Assembly: GCF_026460985.1 (NCBI RefSeq)
Contig: NZ_JAPKNM010000016.1
Span: forward strand, 1-58,410
Length of the DNA: 58,410 nt
From: Sphingomonas sp.
Lineage (GTDB): Bacteria; Pseudomonadota; Alphaproteobacteria; Sphingomonadales; Sphingomonadaceae
Reading direction: 5' to 3'
How positions within the stretch are numbered: position 1 is the first letter of the stretch; each line of letters begins with the position of its first letter. Shown in pieces: positions 8,369 to 19,985 of the stretch. The notes under the pieces were generated by a model that did not search any database, was not told the DNA's origin, and worked only from the letters and a program-made list of their open reading frames with translations. The position numbers were made by a program, and so were the translations under genes.

Positions 8369-8590
8369 ATGAAAAATTTCATGACCATTGCGCTTCTTGC
8401 GGCAGGTGCCGCCGTGTCGTCCGTCGCCTTGGCGGCGCCGTACGAAGTCTATGCGACCAAGGCCGAGTGCAAGGCGGCGGCGAAAGCCGCGAGCTGGGCC
8501 GGCGAGATCGTCGGCGACTGCCGCTTCGTCGACGGCGGCTGGACCTACGAGCCCGAAGCCTGCGACGACGGCCAATGCCTGCCTGATTGA
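8369..8590 (+). CDS. Small exported protein with four cysteines
   Basis: 73 aa. It has a signal peptide (MKNFMTIALLAAGAAVSSVALA) and a mature domain of about 50 residues with cysteines in KAECKAA, GDCRFV, EACDDG and QCLPD, probably forming two disulfides in the periplasm. A good GGGAGAGG site precedes the ATG at 8369. It is followed by a short palindrome that may act as a terminator. Function unknown. Confidence 0.8.
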   Translation: MKNFMTIALLAAGAAVSSVALAAPYEVYATKAECKAAAKAASWAGEIVGDCRFVDGGWTYEPEACDDGQCLPD

Positions 8591-8595
8591 CTTTA

Positions 8596-8614
8596 AGCCC
8601 CTCCGGGAGGGGCT
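8596..8614 (+). terminator. Short palindrome, terminator-like
   Basis: AGCCCCTCC-G-GGAGGGGCT lies 5 nt after the stop codon of the small exported protein gene. It lacks a T-run and belongs to the same sequence family as the larger palindromic elements, so it may be a repeat remnant rather than a dedicated terminator. Confidence 0.45.
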
Positions 8615-8640
8615 AGGAATTAGGTCGTATCGGCATTCAA

Positions 8641-8774
8641 ATCCTCCCCCGCCAGGGGGAGGTGGCGCCGAAGGCGACGGAGGGGGAGGTAAGCAGCGTA
8701 CTCTCCAATTGAGCGCAGTGCTTCCGCCCCCTCCGTCACGCTGCGCGTGCCACCTCCCCCTGGCGGGGGAGGAT
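8641..8774. repeat. Long nested palindromic repeat element
   Basis: Perfect 26-bp inverted arms (8641-8666 and 8749-8774; the left arm begins ATCCTCCCCCGCCAGGGG) enclose a second inverted pair, GACGGAGGGGG at 8676-8686 and CCCCCTCCGTC at 8727-8737. Non-coding. It could form a long cruciform or RNA hairpin. The rest of the 8591-9067 gap holds only the two inverted repeats noted next to the ArsR gene. Confidence 0.85.
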
Positions 8775-9013
8775 TGAAAGCACCGCTCGCCTGAATGTCG
8801 ATCCCGTCCTAGGAACTAGACGCCCCGCTCATCCCCTCAAATCCCCTGGCAATGTAGGATTTGTTCTGCTTCCGTTCCCACATGAACGGTCCGCAGACTC
8901 CTCCCGCCTCGTCGCGCCCGGTCCGGGCTCCCACGCGCGCGCGTACGTATCCGTCAAGTTCGTCAACCGGCAGACCGCCCGAAATGCCCGAGAACGGCGG
9001 AAATCCGTCATTC

Positions 9014-9041
9014 CCGGATCCAACCAGAAGGTTGGATCCGG
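9014..9041. promoter_or_regulatory. Inverted repeat upstream of ArsR-type gene
   Basis: 11-bp perfect arms CCGGATCCAAC and GTTGGATCCGG with a 6-nt spacer, 27 bp before the regulator's start codon. The AAC/GTT cores echo the second palindrome at the start codon, so both may be operator sites; a hairpin in the leader is the alternative. Confidence 0.45.
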
Positions 9042-9067
9042 CGGCGCTCATTGCGTTCGCCAACCTG

Positions 9068-12027
<2,960 letters not shown>

Positions 12028-12075
12028 TCGGCGGTCCGTCACTGATCGGCCGGGCGAGCAGGCGCGGATCGCTCA

Positions 12076-12723
12076 TCAGCTGAAGCTGAAGGGGATGGTG
12101 AAGCGGCGCCGATCGTCCGCCAGCCCGTCGGGCGGAAGCGGAAGCGGCGCCGCGCGGCGGACCGTGCGTATCGCCAAGCGATCCAGCATCGGGTCGCCGC
12201 TGGGCACCGCGATCAAGGCGTCCTCGAGCGCACCGCTCCGGGTCACCGTGAAGGCGATCACGGTCGTCCCCTCCAGGCGGATGCCAGGTGGCCGGCGCGC
12301 AGCGATATGCGCCCAGAGTCGGGCGGCATATTCGCGCAGGATCGCATTGTCGGCCGTCGCCGGTGCTTGCTCGCGGAGCGGAGCTGCGGGCACCGCCACC
12401 ATCGGGGACGAAGCCGCGGGCGACGCCGGGACCTCGGCGACGACTGCCTCCGGCGCACCGCCTTCCGGTGCCGGCAGCGGGCGGTCGCTCGGGCGCGGTT
12501 CGAACGCGCGTTTCGCCGGCGGGGCCGCCCGTGGCCGGTGGGGCGGCGCGGACTCCGCTTCGGGTTGCGGGAACGCGACGTCGAACGTCTTGAGCGCATC
12601 GGGACGGACCGGCACCCTGCCCGTTCCCGCTCCGAGCACCAGCAGCGCAGGCACCATCGCGCCGTAGACCGTGGTGGTCATCGCCAACCCCCAGAGCCGA
12701 TCGGAGAGCGTGAGCAGCTTCAT
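12076..12723 (-). CDS. TonB-like energy transducer
   Basis: 215 aa. It has one N-terminal membrane anchor (residues ~12-32), a Pro/Ala-rich spacer typical of TonB (SAPPHRPRAAPPAKRAFEPR), and a C-terminal TonB-like domain from about residue 140 with GTTVIAFTVTRSGALEDALI and LDRLAIRTVRRAAPLPLPP. It would couple the proton-motive force (via ExbB/ExbD, not in the window) to the receptor encoded 3 bp upstream. Dedicated TonB genes next to one receptor are common in this group. Confidence 0.85.
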   Translation of the reverse strand: MKLLTLSDRLWGLAMTTTVYGAMVPALLVLGAGTGRVPVRPDALKTFDVAFPQPEAESAPPHRPRAAPPAKRAFEPRPSDRPLPAPEGGAPEAVVAEVPASPAASSPMVAVPAAPLREQAPATADNAILREYAARLWAHIAARRPPGIRLEGTTVIAFTVTRSGALEDALIAVPSGDPMLDRLAIRTVRRAAPLPLPPDGLADDRRRFTIPFSFS

Positions 12724-12726
12724 CGC

Positions 12727-14868
12727 TCAGAACCTCACGCTCATGCCGAGATTGACGCTGCGTCCGCGCCCCGGCACCCGCCGCACCTCGCCGCTTGCCC
12801 GATAATCTCCGAGCGATACTCCGCCGAGCGGCAGGTCGTAGGCGGCGTCGAGCAGGTTCTCGACATCGAGGCTGAGGCGAAGGTTGCTCCAGCCATAGCT
12901 GGTGCCGAGATTCACCAGGGCATAGCCATCGGTCCGCGGCTCGTTGCGCGTCGCGTCGACTCGAGTCTTGTCGGCCACCCAGGCCAGCGCGGCGTGGCTT
13001 TCCCAGCCCCCCAGCTTATGGTCGAACCTGAGCTTCGCGTGGAACGGCATCTGGTGATAGAGCGCGCCGCCATCGGCCAGATTGTCGCCCTGCGCCCAGC
13101 TCGCGGCGAGCGACAGCCTGGCGCTTCCGACGCGTGCATTCTCCCAGAGCGGCAGCGTCCCGGAGACGTCCAGGCCGTAGAAACGCGCCTCCCCATTGGC
13201 GAACTGGAGCTGCACGAAGCCCGTGGGCCTGCCCATGGCGTCGGTCAGGTCCTTGATCCGCACGACGTCGACATAGTCCGCCACATGCGTGAAGTACGGC
13301 GCAAGGCGAAGCGTCCAGGACCGCTCCCCGGCGCCGCTGAACGTCGCCGCCGCGCTCAGCGTATCGGCGCGTTCGGGTGCCAGATCGAGCTTCCCGACAT
13401 AGCCGTTTCCGTCGCCGAACCAGCCGATCATGCGGCTCGACATCGAGCCTCGCCCCCAACTGTAGCGTTCGTAGATATTGGGCGAGCGCACCTTGCGCGC
13501 ATAGCCGAACTCCAACGCAACACGCTCCGACGGCGCATAGCGGGCGATCGCGCTGCCGCTCCAATTGGAGTCGCGACGGCGACGCTCGGCGGCATTGAAG
13601 GCGGTGGCCGCCGCCGCGTCGGCCATGCTCATCATGCCGGTCGAATAGGGCTGCACCGTGCCTGTGTTCATCCAAAGCCGGTCTTGGCGGATGCCGATGA
13701 CGGTCGAGAGCCGGCCGTCCCACGCCCGCTCCCATTCGAGATAGCTGCCCAGGCGATCGCGCGTGGCGGCGTTGATGTTCACATAGGTGTTCGGGCCCAT
13801 CATCATGCTGCCCGCGACCGGCGGCCAATGATCGTCGAGCCATTGGTGATGGAATTCGCTGCCGATCCCGAGCGTGTCGCGCACCGACAGAGGAAAGCGC
13901 AGCTTCAGCGCATAGCCCGCTATGTGCGTCTCGGTCAGCATGGGCATCCCGCCATTGGCAGTGCCGCCCTTGTCTTCGAGGAAGTTCATCTCGTGATCAG
14001 TGTCGCGATAGTGCACCGAGAGGTCGGCATCGCCCCAGTCGAACACGCCCCTATAGCGGCCGCTTACGAACCAGGACCGATTGTCGGTCATGTCCATATA
14101 CTGGTTGGGAAAGCCCTCGCGGGGCGCGCGCTGGAAGCCGGCCTTGAGCTCGAACTGCCCGATATCCGTCCTTGCGGCGAAGGCGACGGCGTGATCGGTC
14201 TTGGCATATTCCGAGGAGCGGACGACGCCATCGTCGCCGCCGCCTTCATAATTGGCCGATTGGGTATAGGAGCCGTTGTAGGTGAGGCTCAGCTTGTCGC
14301 TGGCTGCCGTCAGCGAGAGCGCGCCGCCGAAGCCGTCGCCATTGCTGCGATAGAAGGCGCTTGCCCGGCCGGTGAACAGCGTCGCACCCGAGGCAGCGAA
14401 GCGCGACGGCAGCGTCTCGACGCTGATCGCGCCGCCGATCGTGTCGCCGCCCAGGCTCACCGGCGTGACACCGGTAAGCGCGCTGATCGTGCGCACGGTC
14501 TGCGGGTCGGTGAACGAGAGCGGCGGCGCCATCTTGTTGGGGCAGACGTCGTCGATCCGCACGCCGTCGACGAGGATCGCGATGCGATCGGCCTCGAGCC
14601 CGCGGATCACGGGCAACGAGGCGACGCCGCCGGCGTCATAGGCGCTGACACCGGGCAGATCGCGGACGATCGCGGCGGTGTCGCTGGTACGAACGGCGTC
14701 GCGCGCGATCCGCTCGCGGTCGCGGCTCTCGCCGGCCTCGCCGCCGGTGTGCTCGGAGGTGACGTCGACGGTCGGGAGCGCCGTCGCTTGCTGCTGCTGC
14801 GCGATCGCTGGAACCGGGGAGAGCAGCGCCACCGTGGCGAGCAGGCGTGCGTGGATGTGTTTGTTCAT
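12727..14868 (-). CDS. TonB-dependent receptor, OprC-like copper receptor
   Basis: 713 aa. Signal peptide (cleavage near AIAQ), plug domain from about residue 45 (VIRGLEADRIAILVDGVRID), then a 22-strand barrel ending MSVRF. Within the plug lies CPNKM (C109, M113) followed by PPLSFTDP, and the barrel carries DHEM (H292, M294). CxxxM and HxM form the copper site described for Pseudomonas OprC, so copper uptake is the likely role. Met-rich loops (GSMMMGPN, GMMSMADA) add weight. It sits between a DUF2946-type gene and a dedicated TonB, a common copper-linked arrangement. Confidence 0.88.
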   Translation of the reverse strand: MNKHIHARLLATVALLSPVPAIAQQQQATALPTVDVTSEHTGGEAGESRDRERIARDAVRTSDTAAIVRDLPGVSAYDAGGVASLPVIRGLEADRIAILVDGVRIDDVCPNKMAPPLSFTDPQTVRTISALTGVTPVSLGGDTIGGAISVETLPSRFAASGATLFTGRASAFYRSNGDGFGGALSLTAASDKLSLTYNGSYTQSANYEGGGDDGVVRSSEYAKTDHAVAFAARTDIGQFELKAGFQRAPREGFPNQYMDMTDNRSWFVSGRYRGVFDWGDADLSVHYRDTDHEMNFLEDKGGTANGGMPMLTETHIAGYALKLRFPLSVRDTLGIGSEFHHQWLDDHWPPVAGSMMMGPNTYVNINAATRDRLGSYLEWERAWDGRLSTVIGIRQDRLWMNTGTVQPYSTGMMSMADAAAATAFNAAERRRRDSNWSGSAIARYAPSERVALEFGYARKVRSPNIYERYSWGRGSMSSRMIGWFGDGNGYVGKLDLAPERADTLSAAATFSGAGERSWTLRLAPYFTHVADYVDVVRIKDLTDAMGRPTGFVQLQFANGEARFYGLDVSGTLPLWENARVGSARLSLAASWAQGDNLADGGALYHQMPFHAKLRFDHKLGGWESHAALAWVADKTRVDATRNEPRTDGYALVNLGTSYGWSNLRLSLDVENLLDAAYDLPLGGVSLGDYRASGEVRRVPGRGRSVNLGMSVRF

Positions 14869-14976
14869 GGCGTGTCTCGAACTGGGCGGCGCGCCGAGCG
14901 CCGCGGGGTCAGGACGCGCGCTCTCCCTGGGGCGCGCGAAGCACTCCCGAAGAGCGGCACGGTCGTGGGAAAGGTC

Positions 14977-15378
14977 TCAGGCGATGGCCCGCGGCGGCCC
15001 CTGGCTCGGCGGCGGCGGGGCCGACATGAGGGTCGGTGCGGCCTCGGACCGGACGGCCGCGGCAGCGACGTCCGTGTCCGCGAACGCAATCGGCAGCCAC
15101 GGCGCCGGCGCTTGCGGCAGATGCGGTACAGCCAGGCCGGCAAAGACGCAGGACGAGGTGTCCGCGCTGCGCGGTGCCTTCTCACCGTGGCGATCCTGAT
15201 CGCCCGGCAGGTCGGCAAGCAGCGGTCCGGTTCCGGGGCACGCGACGAAGGCAGCCCCCAAGCCCGAGCCGGCGGGTACCGGCATGATGCCGCCCGGGAG
15301 CAAGGCGCGCAGCAACAGCGCGAGACTTGCCAGCCAGAAGGCGGCAGCCAGCCTGTCGGTACGTCCAGCGGCCCGCAT
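14977..15378 (-). CDS. DUF2946-like small envelope protein
   Basis: 133 aa, starting MRAAGRTDRLAAAFWLASLA. One N-terminal hydrophobic segment is followed by LLPGGIMPVPAG, the hallmark pattern of DUF2946 proteins, which are frequently encoded next to copper receptors. The C-terminal half is Pro/Ala-rich. The ATG at 15378 was chosen because it places the hydrophobic segment at the N-terminus; the open frame to 15609 is otherwise non-descript. It lies 108 bp upstream of the OprC-like gene in the same direction and is probably in its operon. Confidence 0.7.
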   Translation of the reverse strand: MRAAGRTDRLAAAFWLASLALLLRALLPGGIMPVPAGSGLGAAFVACPGTGPLLADLPGDQDRHGEKAPRSADTSSCVFAGLAVPHLPQAPAPWLPIAFADTDVAAAAVRSEAAPTLMSAPPPPSQGPPRAIA

Positions 15379-15444
15379 CGCTCGTCTCCATCGCGGACGG
15401 GATTGTCCGCAGCATCGATGTGGCATCGAAACGCCCGCCGGGCA

Positions 15445-15458
15445 GTGATCCACATCAT
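15445..15458. promoter_or_regulatory. FNR-type box (degenerate) upstream of hemN
   Basis: GTGATCCACATCAT matches 8 of 10 defined positions of TTGAT-N4-ATCAA. It is 166 bp before the hemN start. Oxygen-responsive control of hemN by FNR homologues is common. Confidence 0.45.
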
Positions 15459-15623
15459 TTCCGCGCGCGCCTCGCAATCTCGCGAAGAAGCGCGGGCACG
15501 CCGCCATTAGCCGCACGCCATCGCCGTCAAAAATCCGGAGCGTGCCCATCCGGTGCGTACCCGAGGCGCGGATGCGTCTCGCTTGGGTTAGGCGGCGAGT
15601 ACGAGACATGGAGGAACCCGGAC

Positions 15624-16973
15624 GTGACGCCCGAGATTGTCGCGCGTTATGCGGATCGACCGCTGCCGCGATACACCAGCTATCCCACTGCCCCGCATTT
15701 CACCCCGGGGATGACGCCCGCGCGCTATGCGCATTGGCTCGGCGAGCTGCCCGAAGACCAGCCGGTCTCGCTCTATCTGCACGTGCCCTTCTGCCGGTCG
15801 ATGTGCTGGTATTGCGGCTGCCACACCACGATCACCGCGCGCGAAGCCCCCATCATGCGCTATCTCCAATCGCTCCACGCGGAGATCGACTGGGTCCGCC
15901 GCGCCGCCGGCAACCGGCTCGGCGCGCGGCACATCCATTTCGGCGGCGGCACGCCTAGCCTGATGGGACCGGAGCCGTTCCTCGCGCTGATGCGCGATCT
16001 CTCCGACGCCTTCCGGCTCGACGCGGAGAGCGAAGTCGCGATCGAGCTCGATCCGCGCACGCTCGAGCCGGCAATGATCGCCGCGCTGGCCGAGGGCGGC
16101 GTCACGCGCGCGAGCCTCGGCGTCCAGAGCTTCGATCCCGCCGTACAGCGCGCAATCAACCGCATCCAGAGCTTCGAGCAGACCGCGGCGGCGACGATGG
16201 GATTGCGCACGGCGGGTGTCGCGCGCGTCAATTTCGACCTGATCTACGGCCTTCCGCAGCAGAGCGTGCAATCCTGCCTCGACACCGTCGCGCAGGCGCT
16301 GACGCTGCTGCCGGATCGTTTCGCGGTGTTCGGCTATGCGCATGTGCCGGGATTCAAGATCCACCAGCGCAAGATCGACGAGGCGAGCTTGCCGGACGGC
16401 GGTGAACGCCATGCGCAGGCCGAGGCTATCGCAGAGATGCTCGAGGCGGCAGGCTATGTCCGGATCGGCCTCGATCATTATGCCCGCGCCGACGACGAAC
16501 TCGCCCGCGCCTTCGCCGAAGGCCGGCTGCACCGCAATTTCCAGGGCTATACCACCGATGCGTGCGAGACGCTGATCGGCTTCGGCGCGTCCTCGATCGG
16601 GCGGCTGCCGCAGGGCTATGTCCAGAATGCAGTGCTGATCGGCGAATATCAGAAGCGTGTCGCGGCAGAGGGCTCCGCCGCTGCCAAGGCCTGCGCCTAT
16701 CAGGGCGAGGATCGCCTCCGCGCCGCGATCATCGAGCGGCTCATGTGCGACTATCGCGCCGATCTCGGGCAGCTCTGCGCGCGCTATGGCGAGGATTCGG
16801 CGCGGCTGCTCGATGGCACCCGCCTCGGGCAGCTGATGGACGACGGCCTCGCACGCCTGCGTGGCGAAGTGATCGAAGTGCCCGAGGAAGCGCGGCCGCT
16901 CGTCCGCGTGGTGGCGGCCGCCTTCGACCAGTATCTGGGACAAGGACCTGCGCGACACTCGCGCGCGATCTGA
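15624..16973 (+). CDS. hemN: Oxygen-independent coproporphyrinogen III oxidase
   Basis: 449 aa from a GTG start with GGAGG 9 nt upstream; this gives the family length and the standard opening VTPEIVARYADRPLPRYTSY. Radical-SAM cysteines are in HVPFCRSMCWYCGCH (CxxxCxxC plus C), followed by HFGGGTPSLM and LGVQSFDPAVQ. It decarboxylates coproporphyrinogen III to protoporphyrinogen IX without O2, in the cytoplasm. It fits the anaerobic/microaerobic gene set that follows, and hemA lies at the window's right end. Confidence 0.96.
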   Translation: MTPEIVARYADRPLPRYTSYPTAPHFTPGMTPARYAHWLGELPEDQPVSLYLHVPFCRSMCWYCGCHTTITAREAPIMRYLQSLHAEIDWVRRAAGNRLGARHIHFGGGTPSLMGPEPFLALMRDLSDAFRLDAESEVAIELDPRTLEPAMIAALAEGGVTRASLGVQSFDPAVQRAINRIQSFEQTAAATMGLRTAGVARVNFDLIYGLPQQSVQSCLDTVAQALTLLPDRFAVFGYAHVPGFKIHQRKIDEASLPDGGERHAQAEAIAEMLEAAGYVRIGLDHYARADDELARAFAEGRLHRNFQGYTTDACETLIGFGASSIGRLPQGYVQNAVLIGEYQKRVAAEGSAAAKACAYQGEDRLRAAIIERLMCDYRADLGQLCARYGEDSARLLDGTRLGQLMDDGLARLRGEVIEVPEEARPLVRVVAAAFDQYLGQGPARHSRAI

Positions 16974-16988
16974 TCGCGGTGCCACGGC

Positions 16989-19202
16989 TCATCCGCATTT
17001 TGAGAAGCCGCAGTCTAGGCAGGTGTTGCACCCTTCGGATCGCGCCAGCGTGGCGGCTCCGCACTGGGGGCAGGTCTGCGGGATCGCCTTGGCGGTGCGC
17101 GCGACATCGGCATGGTGCGCGTTCGGCAGCTCGAGCCCGCCGACGTGCCGCTCGATGATCCCGCCGATCGCCGCGAGCAGCGAAGGCACGTAACGCCCCT
17201 GCATCCACGCGCCGCCGCGCGGATCGAACACCGCCTTGAGTTCATCTGCCACGAAGGCGACGTCGCTGGTGCGCCGGAACACCGCCGAGATCATCCGGGT
17301 GAGCCCGAGCGTCCAGGCATAATGCTCCATGTCCTTGGAGTTGACGAATATCTCGAAGGGGCGCCGGCCGGCGCCGTCGGGCATGTCGTTGATCGTGACG
17401 TAGACCGCGTGGGGGCTGTCGGGCCAGCGAAGCTTGTAGGTCGTGCCGTCTAGCGCTTCCGCCCGCGGCTCGAGCGGGGCCTCGACGATCGCCGGCTTCG
17501 CCTCGGGCGCGGCCACGCTCAGGATCGATCCGGTGACGGGATTGGGCCGATAGGTGGTGAGCCCCTTGCAGCCCAGATGATAGCCTTCGATGTAGATGTC
17601 GGCGAAGGCTTCGAAACCGATGTCCTCGGGGCAGTTGACCGTCTTGGAGATCGAGCTGTCGATCAGCGCCTGGGCGGCGGCCTGCATCGTCAAGTGATCC
17701 GAGGGCGTGAGCGTCTGCGCGCTGACGAAGAGCGATTCAGGCGGAGCGGCGTCGGCCATTTCCCGGCGCCAGACCTGCATCGCATAGTCCTCGACCGCCT
17801 GTTCGCGCGTCGAGCCGTCCGGCTGCCGGATACGGCGCGTGTAGGAATAGGCGAAGACCGGCTCGATGCCCGACGAGACGTTGCCCGCGAGCAGCGAAGT
17901 GGTTCCGGTCGGCGCGATCGACGTGAGGCATCCGTTGCGCAGCCCATGTTCGGCGATCAGCGCGCGAGTCGCTTCGTCGAGCGATGCGAGGTTCGGGCGC
18001 TCGAGCATGGTCTCGTCATAGACCGGGAAGGCGCCCTTCTCTTCGGCGAGCAGCGCCGAGGTGCGATAGGCCTCGCGCTTGATCGCCGCGAGCCAGCGAC
18101 GCGTGAGCGCGACCGCTTCGCTGCTGCCATAGACCGCGCCGCAGAAGAGCAGCGCGTCGGCGAGCCCGGTGACTCCCAGGCCGATCCGCCGCTTCGCCTT
18201 GGCCTCGGTCTCCTGGTCGGACAGGGGATAGCGCGAAATGTCGATGACATTGTCGAGAAAGCGGACCGCGGTTCGCGTGAGCTCGCCGAGCGCTTGCTCG
18301 TCGAGCGCAGCCCCGTCCGCAAAGGGGCAGTCGACCAGGCGTGCGAGGTTGATCGAGCCGAGCAGGCACGCGCCATAGGGCGGCAGCATCTGCTCGCCGC
18401 AGGGATTGCTGGCGGCGATCGTCTCGCAATGCGCGAGATTGTTCGCCTGGTTGACGCGGTCGATGAAGATCACCCCCGGCTCGGCGGTGTCGTAGGTGGC
18501 GCGCATCAGCCGATCCCACAGCGCCCTGGCCGAGACGGCTCCATAAGTCGTGCCCGCGAAGACGAGCGGCCATTCGCCGTCTGCGGCGAGCGTCTTCATG
18601 AAGGCGTCGGGAACCAGCACCGAGATGTTGAAGTTCCTGAGCCGCGCGGAGTCGCGCTTCGCGTCGATGAAGGCCTCGATGTCGGGGTGGTCGATCCGAA
18701 GGCAGCCCATCATCGCGCCGCGGCGCTGGCCCGCCGACTCGACGGTGCGGCACATCGCGTCCCAGCAATCCATGAAGCTCAGCGGCCCCGATGCTTCGGC
18801 GCCGACGCCGCGCACTGCGCTGCCCGCCGGCCGGATCGTCGAGAAGTCCATGCCGACGCCGCCGCCCTGCTGCATGGTCACGGCCGCCTCGCGCAGATGC
18901 TCGAAGATTCCGTCCAGGCTGTCGGGGACCGTGCCCATGACGAAGCAATTGAAGAGCGTGACCGCGCGATCGGTGCCGGCGCCCGCCAGGATGCGTCCGG
19001 CGGGAATGAAGCGGAAGTCGGTCAGCGCTTCCTCGAAGCGTGCGCGCCACAAGGGCCGGACCTCCTCGCGCTCCACCCCGGCCACCGCCGCCGCCACGCG
19101 GGCCACGGTCTCGTCGATGCAGGCGTCGCCCTGGTCGGGAGCGGGCCGGAAGCGATATTTCGCGGTCCAGATTTCTTCGGCGAGCGTGTTCGCGAACTCC
19201 AT
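16989..19202 (-). CDS. nrdJ: Adenosylcobalamin-dependent ribonucleotide reductase (class II)
   Basis: 737 aa. It reduces ribonucleotides using B12, needing no O2. Active-site segments are LFNCFVMG (substrate Cys), SNPCGEQMLPPYGACLLGSI (radical Cys region) and CLTSIAPTGTTSLLAGN. The C-terminus has a Cys-rich zinc-ribbon-like tail (CPQCGAATLARSEGCNTC, then LDCGFSKCG). No ATP-cone is seen at the N-terminus. The ATG at 19202 follows AAGGAG and begins MEFANTLAEEIW. An FNR-type box lies 65 bp upstream, shared with the divergent pseudoazurin gene. The regulator nrdR is 33 kb away in this window. Confidence 0.93.
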   Translation of the reverse strand: MEFANTLAEEIWTAKYRFRPAPDQGDACIDETVARVAAAVAGVEREEVRPLWRARFEEALTDFRFIPAGRILAGAGTDRAVTLFNCFVMGTVPDSLDGIFEHLREAAVTMQQGGGVGMDFSTIRPAGSAVRGVGAEASGPLSFMDCWDAMCRTVESAGQRRGAMMGCLRIDHPDIEAFIDAKRDSARLRNFNISVLVPDAFMKTLAADGEWPLVFAGTTYGAVSARALWDRLMRATYDTAEPGVIFIDRVNQANNLAHCETIAASNPCGEQMLPPYGACLLGSINLARLVDCPFADGAALDEQALGELTRTAVRFLDNVIDISRYPLSDQETEAKAKRRIGLGVTGLADALLFCGAVYGSSEAVALTRRWLAAIKREAYRTSALLAEEKGAFPVYDETMLERPNLASLDEATRALIAEHGLRNGCLTSIAPTGTTSLLAGNVSSGIEPVFAYSYTRRIRQPDGSTREQAVEDYAMQVWRREMADAAPPESLFVSAQTLTPSDHLTMQAAAQALIDSSISKTVNCPEDIGFEAFADIYIEGYHLGCKGLTTYRPNPVTGSILSVAAPEAKPAIVEAPLEPRAEALDGTTYKLRWPDSPHAVYVTINDMPDGAGRRPFEIFVNSKDMEHYAWTLGLTRMISAVFRRTSDVAFVADELKAVFDPRGGAWMQGRYVPSLLAAIGGIIERHVGGLELPNAHHADVARTAKAIPQTCPQCGAATLARSEGCNTCLDCGFSKCG

Positions 19203-19266
19203 TCCCTGCTCCTTCGACAGCGCTGATTGCGGACGGCGAAGGTGCAGCGGCGAGCGGCGCTGGCGG

Positions 19267-19280
19267 TTGATCTGCCTCAA
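19267..19280. promoter_or_regulatory. FNR-type box between nrdJ and pseudoazurin
   Basis: TTGATCTGCCTCAA matches 9 of 10 defined positions of TTGAT-N4-ATCAA. It is 65 bp before nrdJ (minus strand) and 109 bp before the pseudoazurin gene (plus strand), so it could serve either or both. Confidence 0.65.
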
Positions 19281-19388
19281 ATCGGCGGCGCGGACGGCTT
19301 TTTGATGCACCGCATCCGGCGCCCCGCGACCCCGCGGTACGACAGTCGAGCCACGGGCGAGCTTCCGCCCGATCGAATGGAGGTATGA

Positions 19389-19847
19389 ATGCGTATCCGT
19401 CTCGGGGCGCTCGGCGCAGTCGCCGCCCTAGCGCTCGCGTTTCCCGCAACGGCGGGCAACCCGGCCGCCCCCGCGGCCAGGGCCTATACCGTGAAGATGC
19501 TCAACCGGGGTGCCGCGGGCATGATGGTGTTCGAGTCGAGCATCCTCCGCATCAAGCCCGGCGAGAGCGTGACCTTCACGCCCAACGACATGGGTCACAA
19601 TGCCGAGAGCATACCGGGCATGGTCCCCGCCGGCGCCCAGCCGTTCAAGGGCGCGATGAGCAAGCCGCTGACCGTCACCTTCACCAAGCCTGGCGTCTAT
19701 GGCTTCAAATGCGCCCCGCACCTGGGAATGGGTATGGTGGGCGTGATCGTGGTCGGCAACCCGACCAACCTCGCCCAGGCGAAGGCAGTCAGCCTGCCGG
19801 GCAAGGCAAAGCAGGTGATGGCGGGACTGCTGGCAAGCCTCCGGTAG
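19389..19847 (+). CDS. Pseudoazurin (periplasmic blue copper electron carrier)
   Basis: 152 aa with a signal peptide (residues ~1-22). The type 1 copper ligands are visible as H70 (NDMGHNAE), C108 and H111 (FKCAPHLG) and M116. KPGESVTFTPND and GVYGFKCAPH are classic pseudoazurin strands. It donates electrons to copper nitrite reductase, encoded next door and convergent. The ATG at 19389 has GGAGGT immediately upstream. A strong bidirectional terminator follows. Confidence 0.95.
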   Translation: MRIRLGALGAVAALALAFPATAGNPAAPAARAYTVKMLNRGAAGMMVFESSILRIKPGESVTFTPNDMGHNAESIPGMVPAGAQPFKGAMSKPLTVTFTKPGVYGFKCAPHLGMGMVGVIVVGNPTNLAQAKAVSLPGKAKQVMAGLLASLR

Positions 19848-19870
19848 CGCCTCGATCCTTCCAGCCAAGA

Positions 19871-19905
19871 AAAGGGCGCCGTCTTTCCCGACGGCGCCCT
19901 TTCTC
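19871..19905. terminator. Bidirectional terminator after pseudoazurin
   Basis: A perfect 13-bp stem AAAGGGCGCCGTC / GACGGCGCCCTTT with a 6-nt loop, T-rich on both strands, between the convergent pseudoazurin and nirK genes. Confidence 0.85.
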
Positions 19906-19932
19906 TTGTCTCTCTCAAGTCCGGCCTCGAGA

Positions 19933-19965
19933 AAGGGCGGCAACGGGTTCGCCGCTGCCGCCCTT
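19933..19965 (-). terminator. Hairpin downstream of nirK
   Basis: 10-bp arms AAGGGCGGCA / TGCCGCCCTT with a 13-nt loop. Read on the minus strand it is followed by TCTC, about 20 bp after the nirK stop. Confidence 0.6.
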
Positions 19966-19985
19966 CCCGACTTCAGCCCTGCCGG

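Noticed and set aside
8641..8774. CRISPR repeat or insertion-sequence ends
   Set aside because: One nested palindrome with no spacer array and no transposase; fits a non-coding repeat element instead.
8943..8950. GTACGTAT near 8943 as a further copy of the aox/norB promoter block
   Set aside because: Only the TACGTA core is shared; the flanking CGGAAATTTGGGT and CCTAGG parts are missing.
12307..15510. A 1067-codon plus-strand frame across the tonB / receptor / DUF2946 region
   Set aside because: Antisense shadow spanning three well-supported minus-strand genes.
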